35,904 bases of DNA from Ophryocystis elektroscirrha (Eukaryota; Apicomplexa; Conoidasida; Neogregarinorida; Ophryocystidae). This document shows, one piece after another, positions 21,037 through 32,545 of the stretch. Numbering within the stretch: position 1 is the first letter of the stretch; each line of letters opens with the position of its first letter. The notes under the pieces are model-generated. The model was not told the DNA's origin and made no database searches. It saw only the letters and a list, made by a program, of their open reading frames with translations. The translations under genes and the position numbers were made by a program. The DNA lies in NCBI GenBank assembly GCA_030141585.1, contig JAQIFP010000022.1, positions 1-35,904 on the forward strand, given 5' to 3'.

Positions 21037-24000
21037 ATGATAAATAGCGAAAAAGAAGCTAATCTTGATTTCTATTACGGAAATGATAGTAATTTGTCCG
21101 ATTGGAGTGTGGATTCCGAAGAAATAGATAATATGTGCATACAATTCAAGGCAGAGGAAGTGGTTCAAGCTGAAAATTTTCAAAACCTATTATTCCATTT
21201 AAAACACTCTAAAATACCGGAGTTTTCTTTAGACTGGTTCAAAACTATCACTCAATCGACCCTTATTACATATTTAGATACATTTGGACTAAGTCTGCCT
21301 CTTTCTCGCTTAATCTTACATAGAGCAGTCAGTGATTCTAATTATCTGTTGATGGCAATATTATTGAACTCATCTCAAAGAGATTGTAAGTAATTTTTTT
21401 TTTAGTCTCTAGAAAAAAAAAAAATATTGTTTTTTTAGTAATAAATCACCCGGATATGGAAAAAAAGTTACCTTTGCATATCGCACTAATGAACTGCGAC
21501 TATATTGCTATGCAATTACTGTTAGCAGTTCCACCTGCGGCGCTTCAGAGTCTTAATCAAACTGCTGAAAATATAACTAATGAACAAACGGATATAGGAG
21601 CTCAAATATTTGATTGTGTCGATATAACAATCCCGTTCAATCATTTACCATCAGTGCATCTTCCATTAGCGGCCAGCGATGAGTCGAAAATAATAAAAGC
21701 TTATTCCCTGTTGATTCCATATATAAACCTGATAAAAAACGGTGTATATAACCAGAATAATTTAAGCAATATTCCATTGAGTTTTTACCAAGCCACCGGC
21801 TGGACTCCTGATGTCTTAAAATATGCGTTCCCGAAAACTTATGATTCACAATTGATTCCCTTTTCAGAATCATGGGACATTAATGCTACAGATACTTTAG
21901 GTGTGCATACAATTAAAATATAAATAATTTATTTTATTAATTTTATTATTAATATATCAATATTGTTTATAATTGTAACTATATATATATATGTGTTAAT
22001 GCTCAACTGTTCAAGTATCTTTTTATATTGTTATATATCAACAGGTCAAACCGCGTTACATCGAGCTTGCGCTTTGGGTTATTCTAAAGTTGTATCTGAA
22101 TTAATTAAATGGGGAGCTGATCCGAAAATTAAAGTAAAAAAAAAAAAAAGATAATTTATAGGATTATTACGGAAACGTTTCTCTAATACACGCAATTGAC
22201 TCGAAACATCTTCCTACTTTTGAGGTTATTTGGGAGCATACATTTAAAGAAAGGCCTTATCCCGTAGAGTTAATAACAGTTATAAAAAGATGTATATACA
22301 GGTTTTTTTGTTTTTTTTTTAATATTATTTAGAGCAGCGTGGAAATGTTTGAGTTTTTATGTAAACAACGTCGGTACAGCGGGGCTTTTAGACAATGAAG
22401 AGCTTCTTACTTATGCCGAGTTGCTTGGTTATAGCGTTGAATTTGATACAGTATTTACAAAAGGATTGGAAATAGCTGAAGATCAAAACATGATATATAT
22501 ATTCTCTCATGAATGGTGTATGGATCATTTACCCCTTACCAAGTCATATGTTAAAAATCAGAAATTGTGTCAAAAATTCCCTGAAAATGCTACTAGACTG
22601 CAAACCTTGCTTAATAAAGACTTACTTGGTCTTAAAATACCGTTATTAACACATCTATATGCTAGAAATCGTTGCCGTCTTATTTCACCTGCTGAAATAT
22701 TAAGAGTTCACGAATGGTCATATATAAAAAAAATACTAGATGTGTAAGAAAAAAAAAAAAAAAAAACATTTCAGCGTAAAAAAAGTACAACGTGAAACAT
22801 ACGCACAAGAAAATTATACATATTGTTATAAAACATTAGACCACGACACGCCTATAACGCCTGGAACTTGGAATGCAGCTCATGGAGCAGCCTCATCTGT
22901 AGTAGCTGCCGTTGATGCTGTTTGTTCTGGAGAGGCAAGATCTGCATTTTGCATAATAAGGCCACCTGGTCACCACGCTGGAGTTTGGGGGCCTTGCCAA
23001 ATGTCCTCTACGTCGCCTGAAATAGCCGCAACGCCTCAAGATGATTGGACGTAATGTAAATAGAGTAATACATAATATATATTTTAGTATATTCCGACAT
23101 CATTAAATGTTTGTTACTATGTAATTTTTTAAAGTAGAGTTTATAAAGAGTAATTTTTTTTTTTTTTAGTGAAGGATCTCAGGGGTTTTGCATATTAAAT
23201 AATATAGCTATAGGTGCAGCTCATGCTCGTGCTACATATGGGTCTCAAAATATTCGTCATATAGCAATTATAGACTTTGATATACATCATGGAAATGGAA
23301 CAGAGCAAATAATTAGAAATTTATATCCTAGGACACGTCAATTCAAAGTAAAAGTCATAAATCTAAAAAAAAAAAAAAAAATTATTATATTATATACATA
23401 TATTTCAATATATATATATCAATGTTTATATATCAATATTTAGTATATCAATATCTATATATATAGTATGGTTTTTGCATAATCTTTTTTTTTATAGTTA
23501 AATGGTTTTCACACTGGTAATGCAAATTTGAACCTACAATATACCGAAGAAATGTGGAAGCCATGGTGGAATGAGAGCGACAGTAAAGAAATTTTTTTCG
23601 CCTCGATTCATGGATTTGCTGAAGGGTTTTATCCTCGGACTGGAGGTTCAGATGACGTTTCTGCTGTCCGAAATGTCCCAATATTTGCTGGTTCAACACA
23701 AAACCATTTTCAAGCTTTATTCGTAGAAAATATAATAAAACCTACTGCACAATTTCGCCCAGGTACATATATTATAAATAGAGCAAATCAACATTTATTA
23801 AATACATTTATATTACTAAATACATATATATATATATGTATATATATATATTTATATATATATATTTGCGTTATCTTTATATAAAATATAATCCTATAAA
23901 TACATCCTATATAATCCTATATATACAGATTTACGTATACAATCACATGTACGTTTTAGTAATCGTTCAATTATATATGTTTAATATTCTAGATATTATC

Positions 24001-24444
24001 TTTATATCCGCTGGATTTGACGCACACTATTTGGATTTAGTTGGGACTACTTTTGGCGGGTGTACAGAGTCTGATTTTGGCTGGATGACTCAGTATATAG
24101 TTGCATTAGCAAATGAGTGCTGTGAAGGACGTATAGGTATATATGTGCAAGCTTAATATATTCTAGTGTCTGTATTGGAAGGAGGTTATAATGTAAAAGG
24201 AGGCATATTATCACCTTTAGCTTCGAGTGTGTCTGCTCATGTTCGAGCATTACTAAATAGTTCACCTGATTTAAAGTTGAATGGAATGAAGTTTTTAAAA
24301 CCAGATAAACTAGTTAACCAGCCCTCAAATAACGATGAAGATCTTGGAGATGACTTGGAAAGATTTCGTCATAGAAAACGTCGCGCAGCTGCAGAAAAAG
24401 CGTTGAAGCATATTGAACAAGAAATGTTCACAAATCCAACATAA
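21037..24444 (+). CDS. Class II histone deacetylase with N-terminal ankyrin repeats
   Basis: Ten exons: 21037..21385, 21439..21900, 22045..22133, 22162..22301, 22333..22743, 22775..23050, 23170..23347, 23498..23762, 23993..24136 and 24167..24444, giving 863 residues. Introns are 53, 144, 28, 31, 31, 119, 150, 230 and 30 nt. Ankyrin-like repeats lie at about 125-150 (LPLHIALMNCDYIAMQLLL) and about 271-325 (GQTALHRACALGYSKVVSEL, then GNVSLIHAI). The Zn-dependent deacetylase domain covers about residues 420-820. Active-site motifs are RPPGHHAG (about 548), DFDIHHGNGT (about 611), SIHGFAEGFYPR, SAGFDAH (about 729) and LEGGYN (about 776). The His pair, the metal-binding Asp/His/Asp and the catalytic Tyr are all present, so it should be active. 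Fusion of ankyrins to a class II HDAC is known from apicomplexans and related protists. The basic C-terminus (RHRKRRAAAEKA) could serve nuclear import. Confidence 0.96.
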
Positions 24445-24533
24445 TTGTGTTTTAAATCAAAATTTATTTTGTTTTACTTAATTTTTTATTAAAAGTATAA
24501 TAATTTTTATATTTATTTCGAGTGACACTGTTT

Positions 24534-26022
24534 ATGGGTATTGTTCCTGATATTAATGCAATTCGAATAATTACACAACCAAAGAAAAAAGTAAAGCCTG
24601 CAGCTGAATTACCGCAAAAGCTTCATATACCCCTGGACAAGAATTTTGATTTAACTGTTCGTATTCAACAAGCTGAAGAAAAATTATTAGAAGAAATTAG
24701 GCAAGATGAATTAGATAGATTTCTTTCTGCATTTCGTAGGTTTTCGAATTTATTTAGTCATACACAATTACAAAAATAAATACATATATATATATATATA
24801 TATACATATACTTTCAAGTTAAATAAATTTCAAAGCTATACTCGTTGATACGTGGTTCCAAATAGACATTGTTGAACTATACTTATAATAATTTAGTTGG
24901 CATATATTTTTATAATTGAACAAGGTTATGTATAAATTTAAATGTAATTTTTATTTCATAAATATTGAAAATTGTGTCAATATTTCATAATTTTATTGTT
25001 TTTATAGAGGAATCAGAGGACTTAGATGCTATCATAAGTGGAGACGCTCAACTAATTGCTGAATATAAACAAAGCAAATTACTAGAGGCTGTTGAAAGCA
25101 GTGTCGGAAAAGATATTTTGCTAAAAGCCGCTGAGGAAAGATTAAAAAAAAATAAAGCAGACGTTGATGTAGACAGTGATCAAGATATTGTTGTTAAAAA
25201 ATCAGAGTAATTTTTTTTTTTTTTTATTTCTATTTTCTAGAAAAAACCCAACGACCAAAGTAATATATCGTGATCAAGATGGGTTTCAAATAACGAAAGA
25301 AAAGTGGCTTGAGCTTCAATCTCTAAAAAAAGGAGGCTACAAAGTAAAAAAAAAACAGCCGCCAGAAGAAAAAAAATATGAAACTGTCTCTTGGGGACCT
25401 GGGCTTGATGAACAACAAAAAGCTCAGGCGAGACAAGAATATGAAGCAAGAATTATGAATGAGCCAATTACTAGGTAGTTAATAAAAATATTTTGTATAA
25501 TATAGATTATTAACAATTTTTATGTATACACTCAAATTATTAGTCGCTATAGTTTTTTTTTTTTTTTCTTTAATACTATTATGATTTTATTATATATTCG
25601 ATTTTACTAGTAGCAATATGAAAATAAACTTATTAATAAAAATACATGAGACTATATTATATGTAACTTATATATATTTAATAAAAAATGAATATAGCAG
25701 TTATGAATTTGCAGACATAAAGTTGACGATATAACTGATAAAGAGCTGCGTGAAACGATACATTGGGCAGATCCTATGAGAAACCACGTAAAAGCTGACC
25801 AACATACAGGTAAAAAAAAAAAAAAAAATAAAAAAAGATAAAGGTTCTGAACGTTTGAGATGTCCATATAATGCACCACAAAATCGTTTTGGAATTTTGC
25901 CAGGATATAGATGGGATGGAGTTGTTCGAGGCAATGGATTTGAAGACAAAATACTTAAAGCAGCAAATAAAAGAAATGAAGACCAAGAAAAAGCTTACAT
26001 TGAAAGTGTTGAATATTTGTAA
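24534..26022 (+). CDS. BUD13: Pre-mRNA splicing factor BUD13 (CWC26), RES complex
   Basis: Five exons: 24534..24735, 25008..25206, 25241..25474, 25715..25809 and 25838..26022, giving 304 residues. Introns are 272, 34, 240 and 28 nt. BUD13 is a subunit of the RES (retention and splicing) complex of activated spliceosomes. The C-terminal half is diagnostic: [22 protein letters not shown], then [12 protein letters not shown] and [15 protein letters not shown]. It ends close to the family's usual C-terminus. The 28-nt intron 25810..25837 is essentially GTA, a long A run and AG, with no pyrimidine tract. Exon 1 ([13 protein letters not shown] onwards) joins in phase 1, but it does not look like the usual BUD13 N-terminus, so it is less certain and might be a separate 81-residue gene ending at 24779. 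The gene starts 89 bp after the HDAC stop. Confidence 0.9.
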
Positions 26023-26195
26023 AAACAGTTTTTTATTATTTTTACTTTTTTCTTTAATTGATATTATTGTAATACTTTTTATTTTATGTATACAAAAAAA
26101 AAAAAGTTATATCCTGTTCAGCTATTAAATATATTTTTCACGCCACCGTTTTGACTATACAGATATAAACTTTTTTTTTTTTTTATAATGATTTA

Positions 26196-27258
26196 ATGGA
26201 AGTTTCACATTTGATTGATTTAAAAGAACAACGTAAAAGAGATAGACGTGAGCAGTTTTTACAAGCGTTTAATAAAGGCAACGGGTCAAAGAAGATTCGT
26301 CCAGAAAATGAACCTGAAAAAGAATCTTTTCTCTGCAAAGAAAGTATTGAAAATGAAGCAAACGATAATACACTCGAATCGAGTGATGACGTCTCTAATA
26401 ATGCCCTTGAATATCCGACATGGGTGAATAAGAAGTTAAAGTACTTAGACAATGTGCATATTGAAGAAGAATATATAATAGAAGATGCAACTTTTGATAC
26501 CGAAAATAAGAGTGAAGAAATAAATAAAAAAAAAAAAACTCGCTTTAGCAATTTGCATTTAGATTTTCAAGATGAATCTCTAGAGGGAAAAAAAGTAGAA
26601 AGAATACAAGATAACGCTGACGCAGGTGAGAAAAAAAAAAAAAAGTGTATATTGAAGATGCCGACGAGTTCAATAACAAATATCTGAATTATGAGGTACT
26701 TTTGGTTGTTTTTATTAGAATTAGATACTAAGTGCAAAACCACCTAATATATCAAACTTACCGGAAGGGTTTTTTGAAGATAACTCGAAAGAATCAATTA
26801 TATATGGTAATATTTAAAATAATATAATATTCAAATAAAATAACGAAAGGAACCTCTGTTAAAAATATAAAAAGCACAAAGGAATCACTCGACAGATCAT
26901 TAAGAGAATTTGACAAAGAAATCAACTTAATAGAGGACGAAGTAATTATTATTTTGAGATAAAGTTAATTTTTTTTCAGATTACCGAAAATCAGTCTTCA
27001 ACTATTGAAGAGGAGAGGCAGGAAAATAAAGAGCATCTATTGTAACTTCTTCAAAAATAATGTTAAAATAGGCGACTGTCCCAATTTGTGGACAATATAA
27101 AAAGTAAATGTAAGGACATAGGGAAGACTTCAGCATCAGTGCCTCCTTTAGAGAAGATAGAACATGACTCGGATTCCGAAGAAAGCAATTCCGAATATAT
27201 TACAGATATTATGGACCAAGTTTGGCGTCATCGCGGAATAAATGACATATTTAAATAA
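26196..27258 (+). CDS. ZNF830 (CCDC16)-like splicing-associated protein
   Basis: Six exons: 26196..26625, 26646..26695, 26725..26806, 26850..26941, 26980..27041 and 27072..27258, giving 300 residues. Introns are 20, 29, 43, 38 and 30 nt. The C-terminal half resembles ZNF830, a spliceosome-associated factor: LPEGFFEDNSKES, then a helical REFDKEINLIEDEI segment and a final DIMDQVWRHRGIND, which parallels the family's terminal DLLSQDWR motif. The N-terminal C2H2 finger of ZNF830 is not visible. Only 173 bp lie between the BUD13 stop and this ATG, and MEVSHLIDLKEQRKRDRREQ may be the tail of a missing or degenerate finger. The 20-nt first intron (GTGAG, 14 A, G) could instead be an A-run length error: one more A would keep the frame open. 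The assignment rests on short motifs. Confidence 0.7.
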
Positions 27259-27560
27259 TATAAGAATTATACTTGTTTTAAACAAGAAAACTTCTTGTAT
27301 TTTTGTTGATCTAAAGATACGCAAATATATTTTTTTATGAGGTATCTGTCAAATATGTATGCATGGCAGTTTGTACCAAAATATTTAATCCAATATATTA
27401 GAAATAAATATTTATTGACTATAAAAGAACTTATTGACGATTAAGAATATAAAGTGTACAAAGTGCTGATAAACCGGTTTAAATCAGGCAATATTTTTTT
27501 TTTTTTTTGTTCTTAAAAGAATGCGGTAGTATACATTTATAAAAAAAAAGATTAATCATA
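27259..27560. other. Intergenic region upstream of the ABCG gene
   Basis: About 300 bp between two plus-strand genes. It contains a run of about 15 T near 27492 and an A run immediately upstream of the ABCG start. It presumably holds the ABCG promoter. Nothing else is seen. Confidence 0.55.
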
Positions 27561-28277
27561 ATGAATACTGCATTGGAAGGTATAATTGTTGAAGCTAAAT
27601 CGATTTCATATAAAAAACCCGTAAAAAATTCTAGTTCATATATTTTACAAAATGTGTCTTTCAAAGCTCGGCCTGGGCGTATACTTGGAATTGTAGGGCC
27701 TTCAGGGTCGGGCAAAACAACTTTATTAAATGTATTGGTTAATCGTATAAATAAAAAGTTCCTTATGAGTGGGACAGTTTGTTATAACGACGAGCTATGT
27801 AATAAAAAAATAATTTATGAAAATATAAGCTATTCCATGTCTAATCCCGTTTTTACCCATGGTATTACTTTTAAAGAAGCTTTGAGGCTTTCTGCTCAAT
27901 TAAAAATGCCTTATATATCGCAAGTTGAAGTATCCAAGATTGTTAATCATATGCTAGCTCATTTAAAAATGACCGAATTTCAAGACGAACTTATATATAC
28001 AGGAAAAAGGCATTATGCTGGGAAAGGTATTCATCATCAAATATCCATATAATATTGTTACTTTTATATATATATATTTATATATAACAATAATTATAAT
28101 AATAATAATAATAAATATAATAATAATAATGATAATTAGTATTATAATTATAATAATAACAATTATAGTAATAATATATATATATATATATATAGTAATA
28201 ATAATAATAATTATGATAATAATATTGAATATAATAATGATAACTATTATAATAATTATAATAATAATAATTATAGT

Positions 28278-28328
<51 letters not shown>

Positions 28329-28373
28329 TATATAATACTAATAATAATATTTCTTTATAATAATAAAAATAGT

Positions 28374-28411
<38 letters not shown>

Positions 28412-30941
28412 TAATTAGTTTATTATGTAATATGTCTTAATCAATATATAATTACATTATATATTATAACTATATTAAGTAGTATATTAGCTAAGTATAA
28501 AGTTAACTTATATAGAATAGTTGAAATATTGAGGTGTAGGCAAATTAACCCTTTTATCTCTTGCTATTGAGCTCCTTGATAACCCTAAAGTATTAATATT
28601 AGATGAACCTACGAATGGGCTAGATCACGCAGTTTCTTTGAAAATAATGAATTTGTTGGTACAAGAGGCTAATCAAGGGCGTACAATTATTCTGACTATA
28701 CATCAACCTAATTCTGTGGTATGCTTTTTTTTTTTTTTTTTTTTTTAGATTTTTAGTAAAATTGATGATTTATTGGCGTTATCCTCTGGAATGGTTCTTT
28801 ACCATGGCACAAGAGAATTATCGCGTAAATATTTTGAGAGCCATGGCTATGTTATGAAAGAAAATTGGAATCCTTGCGATTTCATTTTAGACGTTATTTC
28901 TGGTAATCCCAAACAAAATACTTCAGAAAAAATAAGTAACGATGAGAAAATCAAAAATATTGCTCAACTCGATCATCTGTGGAAAGGTCCCAAAGAAACT
29001 TACGAAAAAATGTATTCAGCTTCTCAAACAGAAGGAACAAATTTAGGTGACTCATTTACTTGTATTTCCGCTAATAACTCGAAAGAAGAACAAAGAAGCG
29101 ACAAAGAAAAAAAAGAAGCCCTTGAAAATAACACTAAAAAAAACGAAACTGATCAAGAAGAAGATGAATTTGAAGACAATCATCAAGAAGCAAATAGAAA
29201 GCTTAACCCAATAGAGAGCGGAAATATAGATAGATTTCATGAAAAGGCTTCACGTGGAGCTATTGAAGATGACGATAAAAAAGAAGACGTTAATAGAATC
29301 GACTTATCTCATAAAAATGATGATTTAACTAAATCTTGGGAGAATCAAATAAAAGCTTTTGATCACTCGAAAGAGAATCTTTCGTTTTTTGTCGAGTTGA
29401 AGCACTTTTTTTATCGAGCGAAGACAATATTCGATCGTGCAATAATCAGTAAAAAAAGAAATATGAAGATTTTTTACTTAATGTTAATAATTCAAATAAT
29501 AGTGTGTGTAATATTGGCTTCATTATTCATGGATCAGGCGATTGCATGGAAAGGAGACTTAAGAAAGTCTCCTATCCCTGATTTTTTTTTGGATAATGTT
29601 TTAATGGATACAATAAGCTCGAATGTGACTGTGTCCATGGCAGCTTATCAGTCCTTACGAATAACAAATAACGAGCTAAATGATACATCAATCAATTTTA
29701 TAGAGGTTTTAGATTTGTTAATGACCCAGTTTAAAGTCGATAAAGAAGAATTAATGCAGCTGACTAATTGTATAAGCAATATTTTACAAAGCTTATATTA
29801 TGAACACTTCAATTATAGTTTTACTACAGACAAAGCTCGACATACTATGTCGAGTATTCTCTATGCAGTCGCTATAGAAGGAATACGGCTTCTGGATGCC
29901 ATATTTTCTCCACGTCGAGCAAGTTTGGGAAATAAACTCAATTTCGATTATATTTTGCCTTTAATAAACCTTCAAAATTATAAAAGTTGTGTAATTACAG
30001 AAAAAAATCTCCCGACATTCCATCATTTTCATAGAGAACCAAAAGTACCTGAATACGATAAATCTAATTTAGTCACACATGATAACTCGAAAACGTTGAT
30101 TCATTATTATGTAACATATGAAGCGGATCCTTTTTATTTAGTTCTATATGATTCCATCCTACGCTACTCCAAAAAAATCCGAAAAAATTGCTCGAATGAA
30201 GCATGTAATATTTTTCTGTATCTTTACGATTTTTTGGAAGAATTTGTCAATGGTATAATAGCGTCATATTCTACTGTAACTTCAACTGCCGGAAAATTTT
30301 TTCTTATAGTAAATGTTTTATGTCTGTACTCCCTCTCTTTATTAATGGTATTTCCAAATGATCGCATTGTATATAATCGTGAAATAGCTCAAGGCATATA
30401 TTCTCCTTTAGCGTACATGCTTGGAAAACTGTCATCAGAAGCTCCTCTATTTTTTCTACCCTCTACTATATTATCCTTACTCTTGTATTTTACATTCGAC
30501 TTTTCAATAAACGGAACTCAATTTATATGTTATTTAATAATAACAATAGCAACTTTATATGGTGTATCTGGATTATCATATTTAATATCGGCCGGGAGCT
30601 ACCGGTTCGAGATAGTTATATTAGAGAGTGTATTATATCATATGATGGGAATGATAACAGCGGGATTTTTTATAAAAGATTATCAGATTCTGCCTTTTTT
30701 CCGGTGGTTCAAATATTTAAATGTTTATTATTGGTCTTTTAATGCATATATATATGTATACTTTGGTGATTCCTCCGCTTTGGGACTTATGTCTCTAGAA
30801 TCCATATTTCAATACTTGTGTTTACCTTATTACTCTTTTACAATCAATATATGCGTTCTTTTTCTTTTAGGATTTATTTTTAGAATCATTGCTTTTATTC
30901 TTTTGATGCATACAAATACAAAAGTTGGGTTAATGTATTAA
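27561..30941 (+). CDS. ABCG-family half transporter with large loop insertion
   Basis: Three exons: 27561..28026, 28540..28718 and 28749..30941, giving 945 residues. The N-terminal nucleotide-binding domain has Walker A GPSGSGKTT (46-54), Walker B VLILDEPTNGLD (ending about 184) and H-loop TIHQP. Two motifs are degenerate: the Q-loop region reads SYSMSNPVF without Gln, and the signature region reads AGKGKLTLL where SGGE-like residues are expected. A charged linker of about 130 residues (EKKEALENNTKKNE and similar) follows. TM1 (about 454-478) and TM2 (about 729-750) are separated by some 250 residues, far longer than the usual short ABCG loop, with several N-x-S/T sites. TM3-TM6 follow, including the ABCG-like REIAQGIYSPLAYMLGKL. 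The substrate is unknown. Intron 1 (513 nt) carries a microsatellite and has an alternative acceptor 6 nt upstream; intron 2 is 30 nt and mainly T. Confidence 0.92.
28060..28412. repeat. TA and TAA/ATT microsatellite block in ABCG intron 1
   Basis: Alternating TA runs (for example about 28286-28324 and 28379-28408) and long TAATAA/ATTATA tracts fill most of the 513-nt intron 28027..28539. Open frames through it on either strand contain only I, Y, N, V and T and are not genes. Confidence 0.9.
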
Positions 30942-30989
30942 AGCTTAGGTAAAAAAAAAAAAAAAAAAAATTATATATTGGTAGTGTCT

Positions 30990-31869
30990 TTATAAGTCTA
31001 TTTGTAATTTATCCTCAATACGGACATTTTCCACCATCTATAATTTATACAAAATAAAAAAGAAATTTTACTTGACAAAACTCTTCAAAAGAAATCAATC
31101 CATCGCCATCTTTATCAGCATGTATTATAGTTCTATCAACTAATTGTTGAAGCTGAATAACACGAGATTTTTTTTTTTTTTTGTTTTTATGTCAATTTCT
31201 TTGAAATATGTAGTACGAAAACCTTTTTTAATACGAAGAAAAAAGCAAAATTAAAAAGAAGCAATTTGAAGAGGAAATAAAAAGAAACTTTTTTTTGAAG
31301 CAAAAGAAAAAAAAAGTTTAAAGCAAAGTTTAATAGAGAATTATTTGAATAAACAGAAAATAACTAAATATTGCTTACTTGTTGATCGTTTAAATTGTTT
31401 CCAACCATCATTTTTATTACAGTAAATAACTCGCCATTTGAAATGTAATCATCTTTATCAACATTGTATATATTAAACGCAAATTTTAAGCGTTCATTGG
31501 AATCAATAATCGACGTTAATCTCCCTAAAGCAAAATAAAAAAAAAAAAAAAAATTACCCAATCCCATAAGAAATTCTAAAAAAGAAATTTTACCATCATC
31601 ATCGTGATCAAATAACGCAACAACTCGTTTGTGTAAGGGATTCTGTATTAAGACTCAGGGTTTTTTTTTTTTTTTTTACCTCTGCTACTTCAGTTAAAGA
31701 TAATAAATCCTCCGTGTCTAAGTATCCATCTTTATTAACATCCACAGCTAAAAAACGTTTGTATATTCTTTTTATATCTTTTTCGGATATAGTCGGTTTA
31801 TTGAAATTTTTTGAAAGACTATAACTGTTTCTACAATGATTGTTTTTTTTTTTTTTTTCTATACCCCAT
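30990..31869 (-). CDS. CNB: Calcineurin subunit B
   Basis: Regulatory Ca2+-binding subunit of the calcineurin phosphatase. Six exons on the minus strand: 31865..31869, 31680..31830, 31558..31642, 31379..31524, 31072..31152 and 30990..31037, giving 171 residues as expected (~170). Introns are 34, 37, 33, 226 and 34 nt. Exon 1 encodes only MG plus part of the next codon. The joined MGNSYS start fits N-myristoylation. Four EF-hands are present: [36 protein letters not shown] and [14 protein letters not shown]3 is altered: Asn replaces Asp at loop position 1 and Asp replaces Gly at position 6. [11 protein letters not shown] between EF3 and EF4 is the conserved calcineurin B linker. The stop lies 48 bp from the convergent ABCG stop. 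Confidence 0.96.
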
Positions 31870-32545
31870 AATTACATAGAAAACATTCTTTTTATTTATC
31901 TTAAAATCATCAAAAAAAGCCTTCTATTTAATTTGAAAAAAAAAACTTATTTTTTAACAAAACAATTCTCTCTATATAATTATTAACTTGAGCATGTTAT
32001 TGTGCTTAGTAAAATGTTCCTTTTCATGCAATTCTTAAAATCAAATAAAAAGATTTATGAGTTGATTATTACAACTTTTTTTTAATAAAAATAATTTCTC
32101 AAACTTTAATTTAATTTGATAAGACTTTTTTTAATTATTGAATAAAGAACTTTGTCTTAAATGTTAGTGTGCTTCAACTATTATTTATTTTTCCTAAAAA
32201 AAAAAAAAAAATCTTTGATTTTTGCTACTTAAAAAAAAAAAAAACAGAAGTTATTAACAACTGTTAAATATATAATTTGGTATGTTATATATAATTAGAA
32301 TATTTATTCAAAGTTTTTGAAAGAAAAAACAACGCTTAATACAATGCATATTAATATGTTTAAAACCATTTAAATATTGTGAATAAACTTATTAATTTTA
32401 AACAATTTTCTGTCATAAAAAAAGTTTTTTCTTTATTACAGGAAAAATAGACTATAAATTACAGATTTATTACACTAATTGCAAAATAAAAAAAAAAAGT
32501 GCATTGCTTGTACAACCGTGAGTTATTAATGTATATAACATTATA
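31870..32545. other. Divergent intergenic region between calcineurin B and METTL3
   Basis: About 675 bp between two divergent start codons, so both promoters should be here. It is AT-rich, with several A or T runs of 8-15 bases (for example near 32197 and 32231). No named motif or gene is recognised. Confidence 0.6.

Noticed and set aside
28015..28335. Ile/Tyr-rich open frames on both strands
   Set aside because: They are repeat-derived frames within the microsatellite of ABCG intron 1; the flanking exons splice across this segment in phase.
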